Assembly: GCF_964340395.1 (NCBI RefSeq)
Contig: NC_135549.1
Span: 18,113,342-18,177,341, forward strand
Origin: Glandiceps talaboti
Lineage: Eukaryota > Hemichordata > Enteropneusta > Spengelidae
Direction of reading: 5' to 3'
Length of the DNA: 64,000 bases
Made by a program: the position numbers and the translations under genes. How positions within the stretch are numbered: position 1 is the stretch's first letter; every line of letters starts with the position of its first letter. Positions 38,443-50,895 of this stretch are shown here, piece after piece. A model generated the notes under the pieces. That model made no database searches. It was not told where the DNA came from and saw only the letters and a list, made by a program, of their open reading frames with translations.

Positions 38443-41400
38443 GTGTGTATGTATGTATGTATGTATGTCTATTTGTATTTTTTTGTTTTTGCTTATTTGT
38501 CTACTTGTTTTTGCTAAACTGGAAGAAATAATATTTCGACAGAGCTCTGTATTGATAGGAATCAACTAGTAGGACCTTATAAGAAGTTTGTTATATACAA
38601 ACATATGACATTCTTGTCATGGTTACAAAATTGGCAGTAAATACTGCATATATATTGTTTTGATTTTGTTTTTAAACTATTAAAAACGTGAGAGATAAAG
38701 AAAAAAGACCAAAAGTTTAGAAGAGGTGCACCTGTATATGTAGGTACACCTGTACATGTAGGCACACCTGTATATGTAGGTACACCTGTATGTGTAGGTA
38801 CACCTGTATATGTAGGCACACCTGTATATGTAGATGTACCTGTATATGTATGTACACCTGTATATGTAGGTACACCTCTACATGTAGGTACACTTGTATG
38901 TGTAGATGTACCTGTATATGTATGTACACCTGTATATGTAGGTACACCTCTACATGTAGGTACACTTGTATGTGTAGATGTACCTGTATATGTATGTACA
39001 CCTGTATATGTAGGTACACCTGTACATTGTACAACAATGTAGGTACACCTGTACATCTGTACATGTAAGTACACCTGTACATATAGGTATGCCTGTACGA
39101 GTAGGTACACCTGTATGTGTATGTACACCTGTATATGTAGGTACACCTGTATATGTAGGTATGCCTGTACGAGTAGGTACACCTGTATGTGTATGTACAC
39201 CTGTACATGTAGGTACACCTGTACATGTAGGTACACCTGTATATGTAGGTACACCTGTATATGTAGGTATGCCTGTACGAGTAGGTACACCTGTATGTGT
39301 ATGTACACCTGTATATGTAGGTACACCTGTATGTGTAGGTACACCTGTACGTGTAGGTACACCTGTATGTGTAGGTACACCTGTACGTGTAGGACACCTG
39401 TACATGTAGGTACACCTGTAGATGTAGGCACACCTGTACATTGTACAAAAATGTAGGTACACCTGTACATCTGTACGTGTAAGTACACCTGTATATGTAG
39501 GTACACCTGTACATATAGGTATGTCGGTATGTGTAGGTACACCTGTACGTGTAGGTACACCTGTACATGTAGGCACACCTGTGCATATAGGTACACCTGT
39601 ACGTGTAGGTACACCTGTATGTGTAGATGTACCTGTATATATGTAGGTACACCTGTATATGTAGGTACACCTGTACGTGTAGGTACACCTGTATATGTAG
39701 GTACACCTGTATATGAAGGTACACCTGTATATGTAGGTACACCTGTATATGTAGGTACACCTGTACGTGTAGGTACACCTGTATGTAGGTACACCTGTAT
39801 ATGTAGGTACACCTGTGCATATAGGTACACCTGTGCATATAGGTACACCTGTACGTGTAGGTACACCTGTATGTGTAGATATACCTGTATATGTAGGTAC
39901 ACCTGTGTGTGTATGTACACCTGTATCTGTAGGTACACCTGTATATGTAGGTACACCTGTATATGTAGGTACACCTGTGCATATAGGTACACCTGTACGT
40001 GTAGGTACACCTGTATGTGTAGATGTACCTGTATATGTAGGTACACCTGTATGTGTATGTACACCTGTATGTGTAGGTACACCTGTACATGTAGGTACAC
40101 CTGTATATGTAGGTACACCTGTATATGTAGGTACACCTGTATGTGTATGTACACCTGTACATGTAGGTACACCTGTATGTGTAGGTACACCTGTACATGT
40201 AGGCACACCTGTATATGTAGGTACACCTGTATATGTAGGTACACCTGTATATGTAGGTACACCTGTATGTGTAGATGTACCTGTACATGTATTTGTTTAT
40301 ACAAATCACAAAACAGTCAAACAAACAAAAGTGAATGCAGAGCATGGAATATTCCAATCTTTGGTAAATACAATAATTGCTCAAAAAGTCTAATTTTCTC
40401 ATTCTCTAAGGTTGTAATGGAATGGTTTGGAGAATTTGATGACCAGCAAAGAAATATTATGCTCAAAAAACTCCTGGTAAGTTGAAATTGACACCACTTT
40501 AAAGTGACTGTATGACACAGATGAGGATTGCATATTTATTTTGGGATTTTTAATTTCTAAAACAATTTTATCATGGCTTCCTACTTGAAAAATTAATTTG
40601 AAACAACACTGACCATGTCTGTGTTTGTAACTCAATACATCACAAAAAGCTTTTTAAAAATGTGTAAAAAGTTTGTAATTGTATATACAATAACAAACAT
40701 TTTACATATTTATTAATCTTTTGCAATTTATTGAGTTACAAACAAGGACTTGGTATATGTTGTTTCACACTGATTTGTCAAGTAGGAAGCCAAATTGTTT
40801 TATAAAATTAAAACTCCACAAATTACCCAAACCTAATCCATATGGCCACCTTAAAAGTACAGATCACATATTGTTCTGGGAAACAGATAATACAATGAAT
40901 AACATTAACTACATGTATGTGCATGTTCAACGCAAGATATTCTAGTAATAAAAGGGAATGCCACACCAGGAAATAAATGTATTTTCATAAACTTAGGAGG
41001 ATCATTTCATGATTTCACCTCACATAAGTTTTGTGTGATGCCAAGAAACATCAAATTGAAACTCTGTTTCTCTTCCATTGTTCTCACATTAGTTCACCAT
41101 TACATTATGAGTCTTTAGCAGACATATATATTTATTAGATGCATGCTGAATATTTTTGATTCCTGAATGCTTATTACCTTTAGATAAATAGTCTTGAATA
41201 TTCAGTGTGCATCTAATACATATGTACATGTCTGTTCGGTTCCATGAGGTGACGATGGGTCATTGTGAGAACAATTGAGGTGAAAAAAAAATTCTGGTGA
41301 TTTTTTGGCAATTGCGTGTCATTAATGTGATGTGAAATCATGAAATGACTCTCCAGAACGCAAACTTTATGAAAATACATCTATTTCCTGGAGTGGCATT

Positions 41401-43352
41401 TCCTACAAGTTTGTGCCATAATTGACCTCAATCCTAACAAGATGCATTATCTCTCTTTTTATGTCATCTGTCATTTGGAGCAGATAGTATGTGTGCATCA
41501 CCCATCATATGTTTTCACATTTCATAGATTTTACATTTATGTAACTCCAATTCCAAATACATAATTTGTACATAATTCCAAATGTTCATCGTCTTCAGTT
41601 GTTAAATGCAAGTGCCTTAAGGGTCTTCGCAGTACAACAATACCCCCTATGTCACTGGAATTTGAAATAGCTCATTGAAAATAAGTAGTAAGGAACACAG
41701 TCTTAGATCATTAATATTGACAATCTATTTTTTCCTAATCTGTCTACAGGTGTAGTTCATGTAGTTACTTTTCTCATTTTTTTATTTCACAGAGTCAGTG
41801 TCAACTTCCACAGATGCACTTGCTCTCTGTCGCTATGGAAACCCAACTACATAAATCTTGCCCTCACAATTGTCAGGATCTGTTGTCCTGGTTACCAACT
41901 CAGCTATCTCTCTTCATTCTCTCGTATTTGGATCCAGGTGAGATATCATGCAAATGTGCTCATTACAGCCAATTAGATTATTTTGGTATAATTTCTAGCC
42001 ATAGATTATGATGTAGTTACACTCACTCACTCACTCAACCCCCATCTTGATTTCAGGGTGATTATATCCACATAACCAAGGTGTCACTGTTTATACTGTT
42101 GTAAAATCAACAAAATGCAGACTGTAATAGTTTTAGATTGTGTCTATTTTAGTCTGCCTATAGCTCGATTTCCATAGTAGTAACTGTTAATTAACATAAT
42201 ATCCAGTTTTGGATATTGTGACATTATGTACCAGTGATACTGGTGTGCCAATGCAAATATTAGTGATATTCACACTGCAGTGGAATACCAAAACATTTTT
42301 GCATTCTTGTTGTATGCAAATGATATGCAAATGATATGCAAATGATATGCAAATGATAGTGCAATCTTTCCTTAGTACATGAAAGCACATGATCACACAA
42401 TATGAAATTTACAGGATTTGCTGTTTTGGATAAACATAATTGTGCAATTATAACAGAGCCCATGCCATGTGAGGAGTGCCTGCTTGGGTACTCTGGGTAT
42501 GTGCACACGTTCTTGAAGTGTTTTCTGCTGCACTACCCTTACTATGGTCATGAAGTATGGCCAAGAGAACATTTGTGCAAATACAACGAATACACCAGAT
42601 GATACTTGCACTCGTGTGTCATGTCATGGGGGTTCTGTCACGGTATCAGTTATTACACATATTTCCCATACATTAAGTCTGCAGTTTCACCGTCATCACT
42701 TAACTTCACTTTCTTGTTTCTTAACAGTCAGTCTATGTCAATGTTCCCAAGTCAGTAAGAGTTGGAATGATTTGGCAAACGAGCCATCGCTATGGCGACA
42801 GTTTTGTCGGCTTCCTAAATATCAACTTTCCAGAGCTGGTGAACAGAAACAAATGATTAATCACATGTCTCCCTACATTCATGTGAGTATGAAATTTTAT
42901 TTCTGTGGGTTTTTTTTTTTAATGTGACAGAAACGCGAAATTAGCATATCTCACTTTATAGCAATAGCTGTCATATTCTCACCTGCATGTAGCTAGAACA
43001 GTCTACCTTGCACTGTATTCAATTTGTTACAGCTCAAACACTTTCTTCAGTACATACATGCCTATGTTTGCACATTTACATTATACTGATATGGAAGTGC
43101 TATATATAGTCTCGTGATTCTTTGGCTGAGATTTTGTCATGTCACCTTAGCAATATTGTTTGAATGTCATTCTTTGGTGAAATAGCAAACTTTAAGGTAT
43201 GAAAGAAATTAGAACATTAGAAAAACAACAAAAACAACAACAACAAATCTCTGTAAGGCAGTGTTTTACTTTAGATTCAGCAAACCAAGGAAGCCATTTC
43301 ACTCATAACTAGTGTTTCATGTTATATTGCCTGACAGACAGACAGACAGACA

Positions 43353-43388
<36 letters not shown>

Positions 43389-44467
43389 TAGACAGTATCT
43401 AACATATTTCAATACTTTTGAAAATTAGTATATTTCATGTAACATTATATTGTTTAAAATTCATCACATTCAGACCCAGTGACATTAAAGACATTAAGAA
43501 TTCCAGACTTTAATCTCTTACATACATATTTTAGATATTTAAAGGAACAGAACCCCCCACCCCACCCCCATCCCCCTTTCAAATCTGGAAACAACCACCC
43601 ACCATTCCCATCCCTCCTCCATTCTGAGACGCATAGTTCATATCCAGATTTTGCACTAGTCAACCATAATCTAGAAACAATCATCTCCTTCCTCCCTTCC
43701 CCTCCCTCCCTCCCTCCCTCCCTCCATCCTCCATCCTCCTGCAACAGATGGTTCATCTCATATTTAAAGTGTAAGGTATATTTCATTGTGAGATGTACAC
43801 ACAAAAAAACCCTACGTATTATTCAGTAGAACAGTGTCTCTCTCTCATAAAGCAGTTTGTTTTTTTGTTTTTGAGATATAAATATTATTGATCGCACTCC
43901 ACTTTATTGAATATTTCAGTTCATACATGATGTTATTGAGTACCAAATACTGTTATGTGTTAATCCATATACTTAGTAATGTCATTGACCGTACTAACAT
44001 CTTTAAATTATTGAGCTGTGTTCAGTAGTCAATACATTATGGATTTCATTGCAGTGGAAACAAGTTTTTGCTGAGAGATATCGATTACGACAGAACTGGT
44101 TACATGGTAGCTGTACGGTGCGGACGTTTGAAGGCCATACACAAGGCATTTCCTGCGTTCAATTTGATGATACGAGGATAGTCAGTGGTTCATCAGATAA
44201 AACAATAAAAGTAAGATCTCATCCAACATAATATGTTTAAAATTCATATATCTTCTGGTATATATTGTTCCAGACGTAATTAACAATATTGTCCTTTTCT
44301 TCTTTAGTCCATTCTGTTATTATTAAATACTTTCTAAAAATGAAGATAAACAGGTAGAACTTAACTCATAGTTATATATAATGTATGTATGTATGTATGT
44401 ATGTATGTATGTGTGTATGTATGTATGTATGTATGTATGTGTGTATGTATGTATGTATGTGTGCATA

Positions 44468-44516
<49 letters not shown>

Positions 44517-47500
44517 GTACATACGTACGTACATACATACGTACATATGTATGTAGGTATGTATGTACATATACTTTGGTATGTACATATTGTCAGTGTT
44601 GTTCTCTTCTTCTGTAGTCCATTCCATTATTACTACATTATATTAGTACACATTGATATAAACAGAGTGAGGCTTTAATTCTGATAGAGGGTTAATTTTC
44701 CAAAATATATTACTTATTTGACTTGCAAACATTTTATTTGACCATCGTTGTAATTTAGGATACTGAAACCCTTTCTCACCCTCTATTTTCTTGATCTCAA
44801 TCATGATCTCTCTTGATCAAGTATTCGATGTCCCCATATTAGAATGGTTTTGTCCACATATCCACACTCTGACTGTTGATGGCGCTCTTTACATTTAGCT
44901 TGACACTGGTACATACACATACCTTACAGGAGGCTTTCAGATTAAATCTGGTTATATTTGAATGTGTAAATATTCACCATCCAATGTATTTAGACTTTGT
45001 ATCGAGCTAATAGGAACGTTGTCATTTCTATAGGTTTGGAACATTCGTACTAACACTCCATGGTCAGTATTGACACTGGTTGGTCACTCAGGTACTGTAC
45101 GATGTCTTCACTTAGAGGGTAACAGATTAGTCAGTGGCTCTACAGACGCAAACATTAAGGTAAGATACTTGATTCACGGTTAACTCTGTACTGTACTTGT
45201 CTATAGTAAGCTCCACTTGTATGGAATGAATCACAATCAAATATCACACCCATTGTCCACACCTAAAGTATTGAGAAGGAGATTGTCAACTGAAAAACAA
45301 AATCTGTATATTTATCATGAACTTATAAACGTACTGTTGACAAGTTTCTTGAATTTAAAGTTGAACCACATATCATGAGGATGCAGTTATGCTATTAATG
45401 AACAAAAATCAAGAAATCTACTTGTTGAGACTTGTGTGCTTACAGTTGGACAAAAATGCCCTTTTGAGGTGTACAGTAGTATATATTAATAAAGGATTTG
45501 CATAGTAAGTTGATATGTTGTACGTTCACATCTAAAGGTGACATGACCTTGGGAGAACCCTGTCGTTATTAGTATCTGTAAAGTTTTGTGCCCTACTGAC
45601 AAATTTGTTGTATACATTCATGAATTTGCAGGTTTGGGATTTATCTATGCAAAGTAGTTGGTCTAGTATTGCCTGTAGGGTGACTATGATAGGACATCTT
45701 GACACAGTACGATGTCTTCAGGTAGACGATGAAAAAGTGGTCAGTGGATCTTATGACAAGACTTTGAAGATTTGGGATATCAGGACTGGTAGATGTAGAG
45801 TTACACTCAGGTACGTTTGCTTTCAGACTTCTCCTTGTAATTTAGCTGATTCTATTCTTTCCAAGATTGTCCATCATATCATTAGTCATCACCTTTGACT
45901 CGTGACTTTTGCCAGGACTATTTCCCAGATAAATGAAGACCGACATTAGGGAGTAATATATATACACATGCACAACTTTGGTATGCTGTGGAAAATTGAG
46001 AAAAATACTTTCTTTTTTTTTTGAATGTTTTGACTCCCATTTAGAACATTGCAGAACTGGTAGCATACTTAGGGATGATATATGTTGTTGTCATGGTAAA
46101 ATGATATAGTGTCAAGTTATGATATTTCCACTTTGTTTGATTTCAGAGGACACAGTGCTGCTGTTCTTTGTCTTCAGTTTGATGATGACAAAATTGTATC
46201 TGGCAGTTGTGACAAAACCATTAAAGTAAGTTTATAATCAGATTAGATTAGATCAGATTAGATCAAAGTATTTCACTGAACTCTATTGTTTCCTTTCCAA
46301 ACTCAAAAGTTAACAGAAGGATGGACCCAAGATCTTGAACTTCAAGACACGCTATATTTGCCAAGATGATACATGTGTAGATATTATCTTATAGACAGTG
46401 TCATCACAATCCCTTTTCAGTGTGTTTTATGAATCTGACTGTACCACAACCCCGCCTCATCTTTATCATGTTGTACAAGCCTTTGACATGCTTTCTTTGT
46501 ATAAAATACACCACAGTCTGGTTATGAAAAAAAAAAAAAAAGATTGTATCATTCAGACACTAGGAGTGCTATTTCAAAGCAAGGAAGTGAGAGCCACAGT
46601 TGAATATTATAGGCCATCTTTGAGAAACTGTCATTTCTCAGTAAAAAGCGGCTATATACATTCTCAGCCAGTCTAAATATTTCAACTTATTTTTTTTAAA
46701 TTATGTAATTTTTTAGGAACTCACACAGTTCTCTTTATACATGTTATTGATTGCTATTACTCCCACATGGTTGGCAGTCATGACCAAACCTCATGTTCCC
46801 CAATGTAAGACGCCCTCTTGTGACATATCTGTGAAATATGGCTGCAATGGCACTAAGGCCTAAAAAAAATTGTTTGGTTCAGGTTACCCGACCCCACCTA
46901 GCTTTCACTGACAACCCTAAACCTTTTTTTTACATATTCGAGAAAAAAATAATGAAATTGCAAAAATTGTGAAGTCTCATGAGAAATAGTGGATGTGGAA
47001 ACTGACATCAACTTAAAAAACAATATAAAACTGTTCTTCCAATTCAAGCTGTAATGGCCGAACATCTGATAGGAAGAAATAAACAACACAGAGACATATT
47101 TGGAAAACAATGAAAAACCTGAACTAGGCACTCACACAGGAAAAAAATATATAGTAAAATAAAATATGAAATCTACCTACCCAACCTATTTTAAAATTGA
47201 GTGTAATCGGAACCACACAATATTTTTTATTATCTAACCCGGTAAGCCTAACCAGAAAACAACATACTGTACTCAAATAATCAATTTCATGTTGTCTTAT
47301 TTTCTCCAATAGATCTGGAACTTATCCTTAGGTGTTTGTCTAATGACACTAGAAGGACATCAAGATGCTGTCACATGTTTACAATTTGATGCCAAGAAAA
47401 TCATAAGTGGTTCCTTAGATAGCAATATCAAGTTTTGGTGTATCAATACTGGAGATTGTACGAGTACATTAGATTGGGCCAATTCAGAAGGACATACTGG

Positions 47501-48241
47501 AGTCGTGAGGTAAGGAACCAACTTTTGGTGCGTAAATGTTGTTGTACATGGATGTGTGTTATTATGATAATAGTCTTTAGTACTGCAAATACAACTTGGT
47601 TGTATGGTTGCCACTGTGCACCACTAGCTTGCGTTCTTGTATTGAAGCAGAAACTGGAGTACCCATTGAAAACCAGTATGGTAGAGTCAAAGGGAGTATA
47701 TATAACACCCTTCTGACATACATACAAAAATAGTGAATGTAAAGGCCCAGTTTAGTACAATGTAAATGTAACAAATGGTTGTTGGGACAGAGTTATTGAA
47801 AAGAATGCTCTAGAACAAAAGAAAATTTGTATGGCTACACTGATATTAAAGATTACATGGAGGGTGAGAACTCATGATTGAAACTCTGGCCAGTGTTGGG
47901 CAAGGTTTCAAACCCAGACTGCAGTGGTCAAGGCAAATAAGCTTACCACAAGTTTCTGTGTTTGTATATATGTATGTGTGTATGTGTGTATGTGTACTTT
48001 GTGGTCATTTCAAGTCATATATGGTTTTAAATCTTACAGGTGTTTACAAGCAGACAGTTGGAGAATGGTCAGTGCTGCTGATGACAAAACACTGAAAGTA
48101 TGGAACTTAGAAAGTGGTGAGAGACTGGTGACATTACGACACCATACTGATGGTGTCACATGTCTACAGTTCAATGACAGTATGATTGTGTCTGGGTCCT
48201 ATGACAAAACTGTCAAACTGTGGGATTTCACAACCACATAG
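37340..48241 (+). CDS. F-box/WD40-repeat protein, likely SCF substrate receptor
   Basis: Ten exons join in frame to 769 aa: 37340-38344, 40411-40476, 41793-41937, 42728-42882, 44055-44210, 45034-45159, 45632-45810, 46147-46225, 47313-47509 and 48040-48241. All introns are GT-AG and all phases agree. The N-terminal 335 residues are disordered and polar, with a basic cluster PPTKRAKSRSR. An F-box follows at about 386-432, then seven WD repeats (about 477-769). In this family the F-box binds SKP1 and the propeller binds phosphorylated substrates for ubiquitination by SCF. The repeats resemble FBXW7/Cdc4 and Met30 types, but I cannot assign a subfamily. A 5' UTR exon is probably spliced to 37332 (acceptor TTTTCAG). 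Gene structure is secure; substrate unknown. Confidence 0.92.
38396..38467 (+). repeat. (GT)n/(GTAT)n microsatellite
   Basis: This array begins about 50 bp after the donor of the first coding exon of the F-box gene. Confidence 0.95.
38725..40290 (+). repeat. 1.6-kb minisatellite with 18-bp unit, inside F-box gene intron 1
   Basis: About 85 units of GTAGGTACACCTGTATAT with variation mainly in the last four bases (ATAT, ATGT, ACGT, ACAT, GCAT). Because 18 is a multiple of three and the unit has few stops, very long frames (over 500 codons) appear in several phases. They are artefacts, since the array is bracketed by the clean donor at 38345 and acceptor at 40410 of a real gene. Confidence 0.95.
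40497..40854. mobile_element. Fold-back MITE family A, copy 3
   Basis: It starts about 20 bp after the donor of the 66-bp exon. The arms contain TTTTATCATGGCTTCCTACT and its inverted counterpart near 40780. The outer right end is CCTAATCCATATGGCCACCT. Confidence 0.65.
40954..41404. mobile_element. Fold-back MITE family B
   Basis: The left arm GGAATGCCACACCAGGAAAT is mirrored by ATTTCCTGGAGTGGCATTTC at the right end. The arms stay complementary for about 80-100 bp (TGTATTTTCATAAA, TCATTTCATGATTTCAC). It is 451 bp, noncoding, in intron 2 of the F-box gene next to MITE A. Confidence 0.65.
41793..42882 (+). CDS. F-box exons of the F-box/WD40 gene
   Basis: Exons 41793-41937 and 42728-42882 together encode the F-box: LSWLPTQLSLFILSYLDP, then VSLCQCSQVSKSWNDLA, NEPSLWRQFC. 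The Leu-Pro start, the SYLDP turn, the VSKSW motif and LWR are the conserved F-box positions. The split codon G|TC gives Val at the junction. The preceding 66-bp exon (40411-40476) encodes WFGEFDDQQRNIMLKKLL, a helix like the dimerisation helix that precedes the F-box in FBXW1/FBXW7-type proteins. That role is inferred from position. Confidence 0.9.
42314..42354 (+). promoter_or_regulatory. Four POU octamer sites at 11-bp spacing
   Basis: ATGCAAAT occurs at 42314, 42325, 42336 and 42347, separated by GAT. This exact octamer is the classical POU/Oct-factor site. The spacing of one helical turn puts all sites on the same DNA face. It lies in intron 3 of the F-box gene. It could simply be an 11-bp tandem repeat; regulatory action is inference. 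Confidence 0.35.
43332..43386 (+). repeat. GACA/(CA)n microsatellite
   Basis: (GACA)n then (CA)n in F-box gene intron 4. A C-rich stretch with (CCCT)n follows at 43550-43735. Confidence 0.95.
44055..48241 (+). CDS. Seven-blade WD40 propeller exons
   Basis: Exons at 44055-44210, 45034-45159, 45632-45810, 46147-46225, 47313-47509 and 48040-48241 encode a linker and seven WD repeats. Each has the GH...V.CLQ...VSGS.D.T.K.W pattern: GHTQGISCVQF, GHSGTVRCLHL, GHLDTVRCLQV, GHSAAVLCLQF, GHQDAVTCLQF, GHTGVVRCLQA, HHTDGVTCLQF. Most blades end in IKVWN- or IKIWD-like strands. Blade 7 begins with HH instead of GH. Blade 6 reads VSAADDKTLKVW. Several introns fall just before the VW/IW strand, splitting blades at the same place and suggesting growth by blade duplication. 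The stop codon follows LWDFTTT directly. Confidence 0.92.
44383..44565 (+). repeat. (ATGT)n/(GT)n/(ACGT)n compound microsatellite
   Basis: Compound tetranucleotide and dinucleotide array in intron 5 of the F-box gene. Confidence 0.95.
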
Positions 48242-48699
48242 GTCTCAGTTTGTCTAAGGAAGGTAGTATATATATACATATACCACTATAGGAAATACAG
48301 TGTCAGTGTTTGTGGATTTCAGAAATTAACACAGTGTTGTGTGTTAAAGTATGCCTTTGACATAGAACTCACTTTGTCAATGTATGGGACTGTATAGAAC
48401 AACATAGAACACATTGTCATAGTTCTCACTAATGAAAATTTCTACCCACAGTCAAACAATTCAAGAAAGTGAATCCCAAATTTAGAACGTATTGTCAAAG
48501 TATAGAACTACCGTACCTAGAATTCAGTGTCAAAGTAGTTCTATATAGAATGACATAAAGCTCATTATCAAAGTATAGAACTGCATAGAACTCACTGTGT
48601 CAAAATGTAAATCTGTACAGAACTAAATAGAAAGAACTGTATCAGAGTATAAAACTATATAGAACTACATCGAACACATTATGTCCAGGTTCTTAACAT

Positions 48700-49018
48700 C
48701 AAAACCACATCAGACACAGTATGTGAAGCGTTACCCTTAAAAACCACATCAGACACAGTATGTGAAGCATTACCCTTAACAACCACACCAGACACAGTAT
48801 GTGAAGTGTTACCCTTAACAACCACATCAGACACAGTATGTGAAGTGTTACCCTTAACAACCACATCAGACACAGTATGTGAAGTGTTACCCTTAACAAC
48901 CACATCAGACACAGTATGTGAAGTGTTACCCTTAACAACCACATCAGACACAGTATGTGAAGCGTTACCCTTAACAACCACATCAGACACAGTATGTGAA
49001 GCATTACCCTGAACAACC
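48700..49018. repeat. 39-bp minisatellite downstream of the F-box stop
   Basis: About eight copies of a 39-bp unit (AACCACATCAGACACAGTAT then GTGAAGTGTTACCCTTAAC). The unit is a multiple of three, so 13-residue repeats appear open on both strands (for example VVKGNTSHTVSDV on minus). It lies about 460 bp after the stop of the F-box gene, probably in its 3' UTR. A coding role is unlikely because the flanks have no splice signals or frame extension. Confidence 0.85.
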
Positions 49019-50120
49019 AATACGAAAGTATGTGTCAAAGTACTGAAATATAGAAAAAGAAAAAAGTATCGTGAAATGTGGGAACTTTGAACTGAATAGA
49101 GACATTTTGTCAGTATATGGACCTCAAACACATAGTAAGTAGAGCTAGGGATTGTAGAACTTCGTAGAACACACTTTGATATCAGAATCTAGACAGTGTA
49201 AATAGTACATGTATGTCGACAATTTGGATTCTAGACACATATGGAACATAATATGTGAAACAGTAGAACTTTCAGAAATTAGAACCGTATAGAACACAGT
49301 GCAACAAATTATAGAACTTTACACGCCAGTAATATTGACCAATGAAATGGTCTCGAGATTAATACTTGTACCTGAACTTGTACTGACCTTTAACCTTAAT
49401 TAACTTTTTTTGAGATTTAAAACTTCATGTTCAACTGTCATGTTGTGTCGTGTTGTGTCGTGTCACATGCCATGAACATCTATGTTTCCAGAATAGAGTT
49501 TTCCTCAGTTAGAAATGGTGCTTTCTTTTGTATATGTTAGTTGTGATCCAGAAAACAAGTATTGATGTAAAGCCAAACAAACAGTTAAAAATGTGACTTT
49601 TAGATGAAGTTGTTACGTGTTGTGAACTGCTATGTGGCATTTCCAAATGTGTTGTGAACTTCTATGTGGCATTTCCAAATGTGTTGTGAACTTCTATGTG
49701 GCATTTCCAGATGTGTTGTGAACTGCTATGTGGCATGTCCAACTGCTAGGTGGTATGTACAGTACTTGTAGATATCTTCAGACTTTTACGCTTGAATTCT
49801 GTAATATAAACTTGTGATTTTACTGTTACCAAGCAATATATGTTTACGTCCATTTTGTGAGTCATAAAAATGATACTAGGTAGTCTTACCATTGTGAGGT
49901 TTAATTTGATTAAACTTCCACTCCCGAGTCGGTGACCAAATTATCGATCTGTCAGTCCAATATTACATTCCCAAAGAGTCTGCAGAATCTAGGAGTCTGA
50001 TTCAGATAAGAAAATTGTGAGTTTTCAATGAAATTGATGTCGGACATCATCTCAATTTGATGAATCGCTTTAGTGTGTGAAATATTTGTACCAGGTGTGA
50101 ATTTTGCAGCATAATAGTTA
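49019..50120. other. Probable 3' UTR or intergenic stretch
   Basis: It contains repeated phrases of the type TAGAACT...AGAACACA (48360-49320) and three near-identical copies of TGTTGTGAACTNCTATGTGG followed by CATTTCCA (about 49619-49735). No gene is visible. Confidence 0.4.
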
Positions 50121-50207
50121 TTAGTTCTATGTACAAAAATGAAGAGGAGAATAGTTTAAAGATTGGACATACATTCATATGCACACAGACACACATACAC
50201 AGTCACA

Positions 50208-50316
50208 CGCATACATACATACATACATACATACATACATACATACATACATACATACATACATACATGCATGCATGCATGCATGCATGCATACATACAT
50301 ACATACATACATACAT

Positions 50317-50347
<31 letters not shown>

Positions 50348-50426
50348 TACATACATACATACATACATACATACATACATACATACATACATACACACAC
50401 ACACATACATCACATGCACACACACA

Positions 50427-50466
<40 letters not shown>
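50208..50466 (+). repeat. (ACAT)n/(GCAT)n/(AC)n compound microsatellite
   Basis: (ATAC)n, a GCAT block at 50268-50291, again (ATAC)n with ACAC interruptions, then (AC)n. Apparent Cys/Val/Tyr and His/Thr/Tyr frames are artefacts. Confidence 0.97.
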
Positions 50467-50469
<3 letters not shown>

Positions 50470-50786
50470 AAACACACACAAAATGTTAGATTATTGTCAT
50501 ATGTGCTTCATCGTCATTGTCAATAATTTTAAGTCAAGTAAGAGTGAGCATTCCAACATCTAAATATGTATTTTGTTGGTCTGTGTGTTTGTAGTGATAA
50601 CATATACAGTATGCGTTATTTGTCATGTGTGGTCTATGATGGTAGCTTGTACATGTATCCCATAATATATGCAAGATGTACATTTGTGATGAATTATTAG
50701 AAACAACTGTGTTTAACAATAATGATGATAGAGGATACTACAGGGAGCTTAAAAAAAAGCAGTTTTCTAGCCACTTAGGGTCTATT

Positions 50787-50895
50787 CCAAAATATATAGG
50801 GTCTACTCCAGAATATATAGGGTCTATCCCAAAATATATAGGGTCTGTCCCAGGATATATAGGGTCTATTCCAGAATATATAGGGTTTATTCTAG
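50787..50895 (+). repeat. 21-bp tandem repeat
   Basis: Five to six copies of a 21-bp unit (GGGTCTATTCCAGAATATAT plus A). Confidence 0.85.

Noticed and set aside
38577-40485. Several very long frames (up to 575 codons) on both strands encoding VYLHIQ-, CTYIYR- and GTPVYV-type repeats.
   Set aside because: They are phases of the 18-bp minisatellite in intron 1 of the F-box gene. They are flanked by the gene's own splice sites and have no start or family support.
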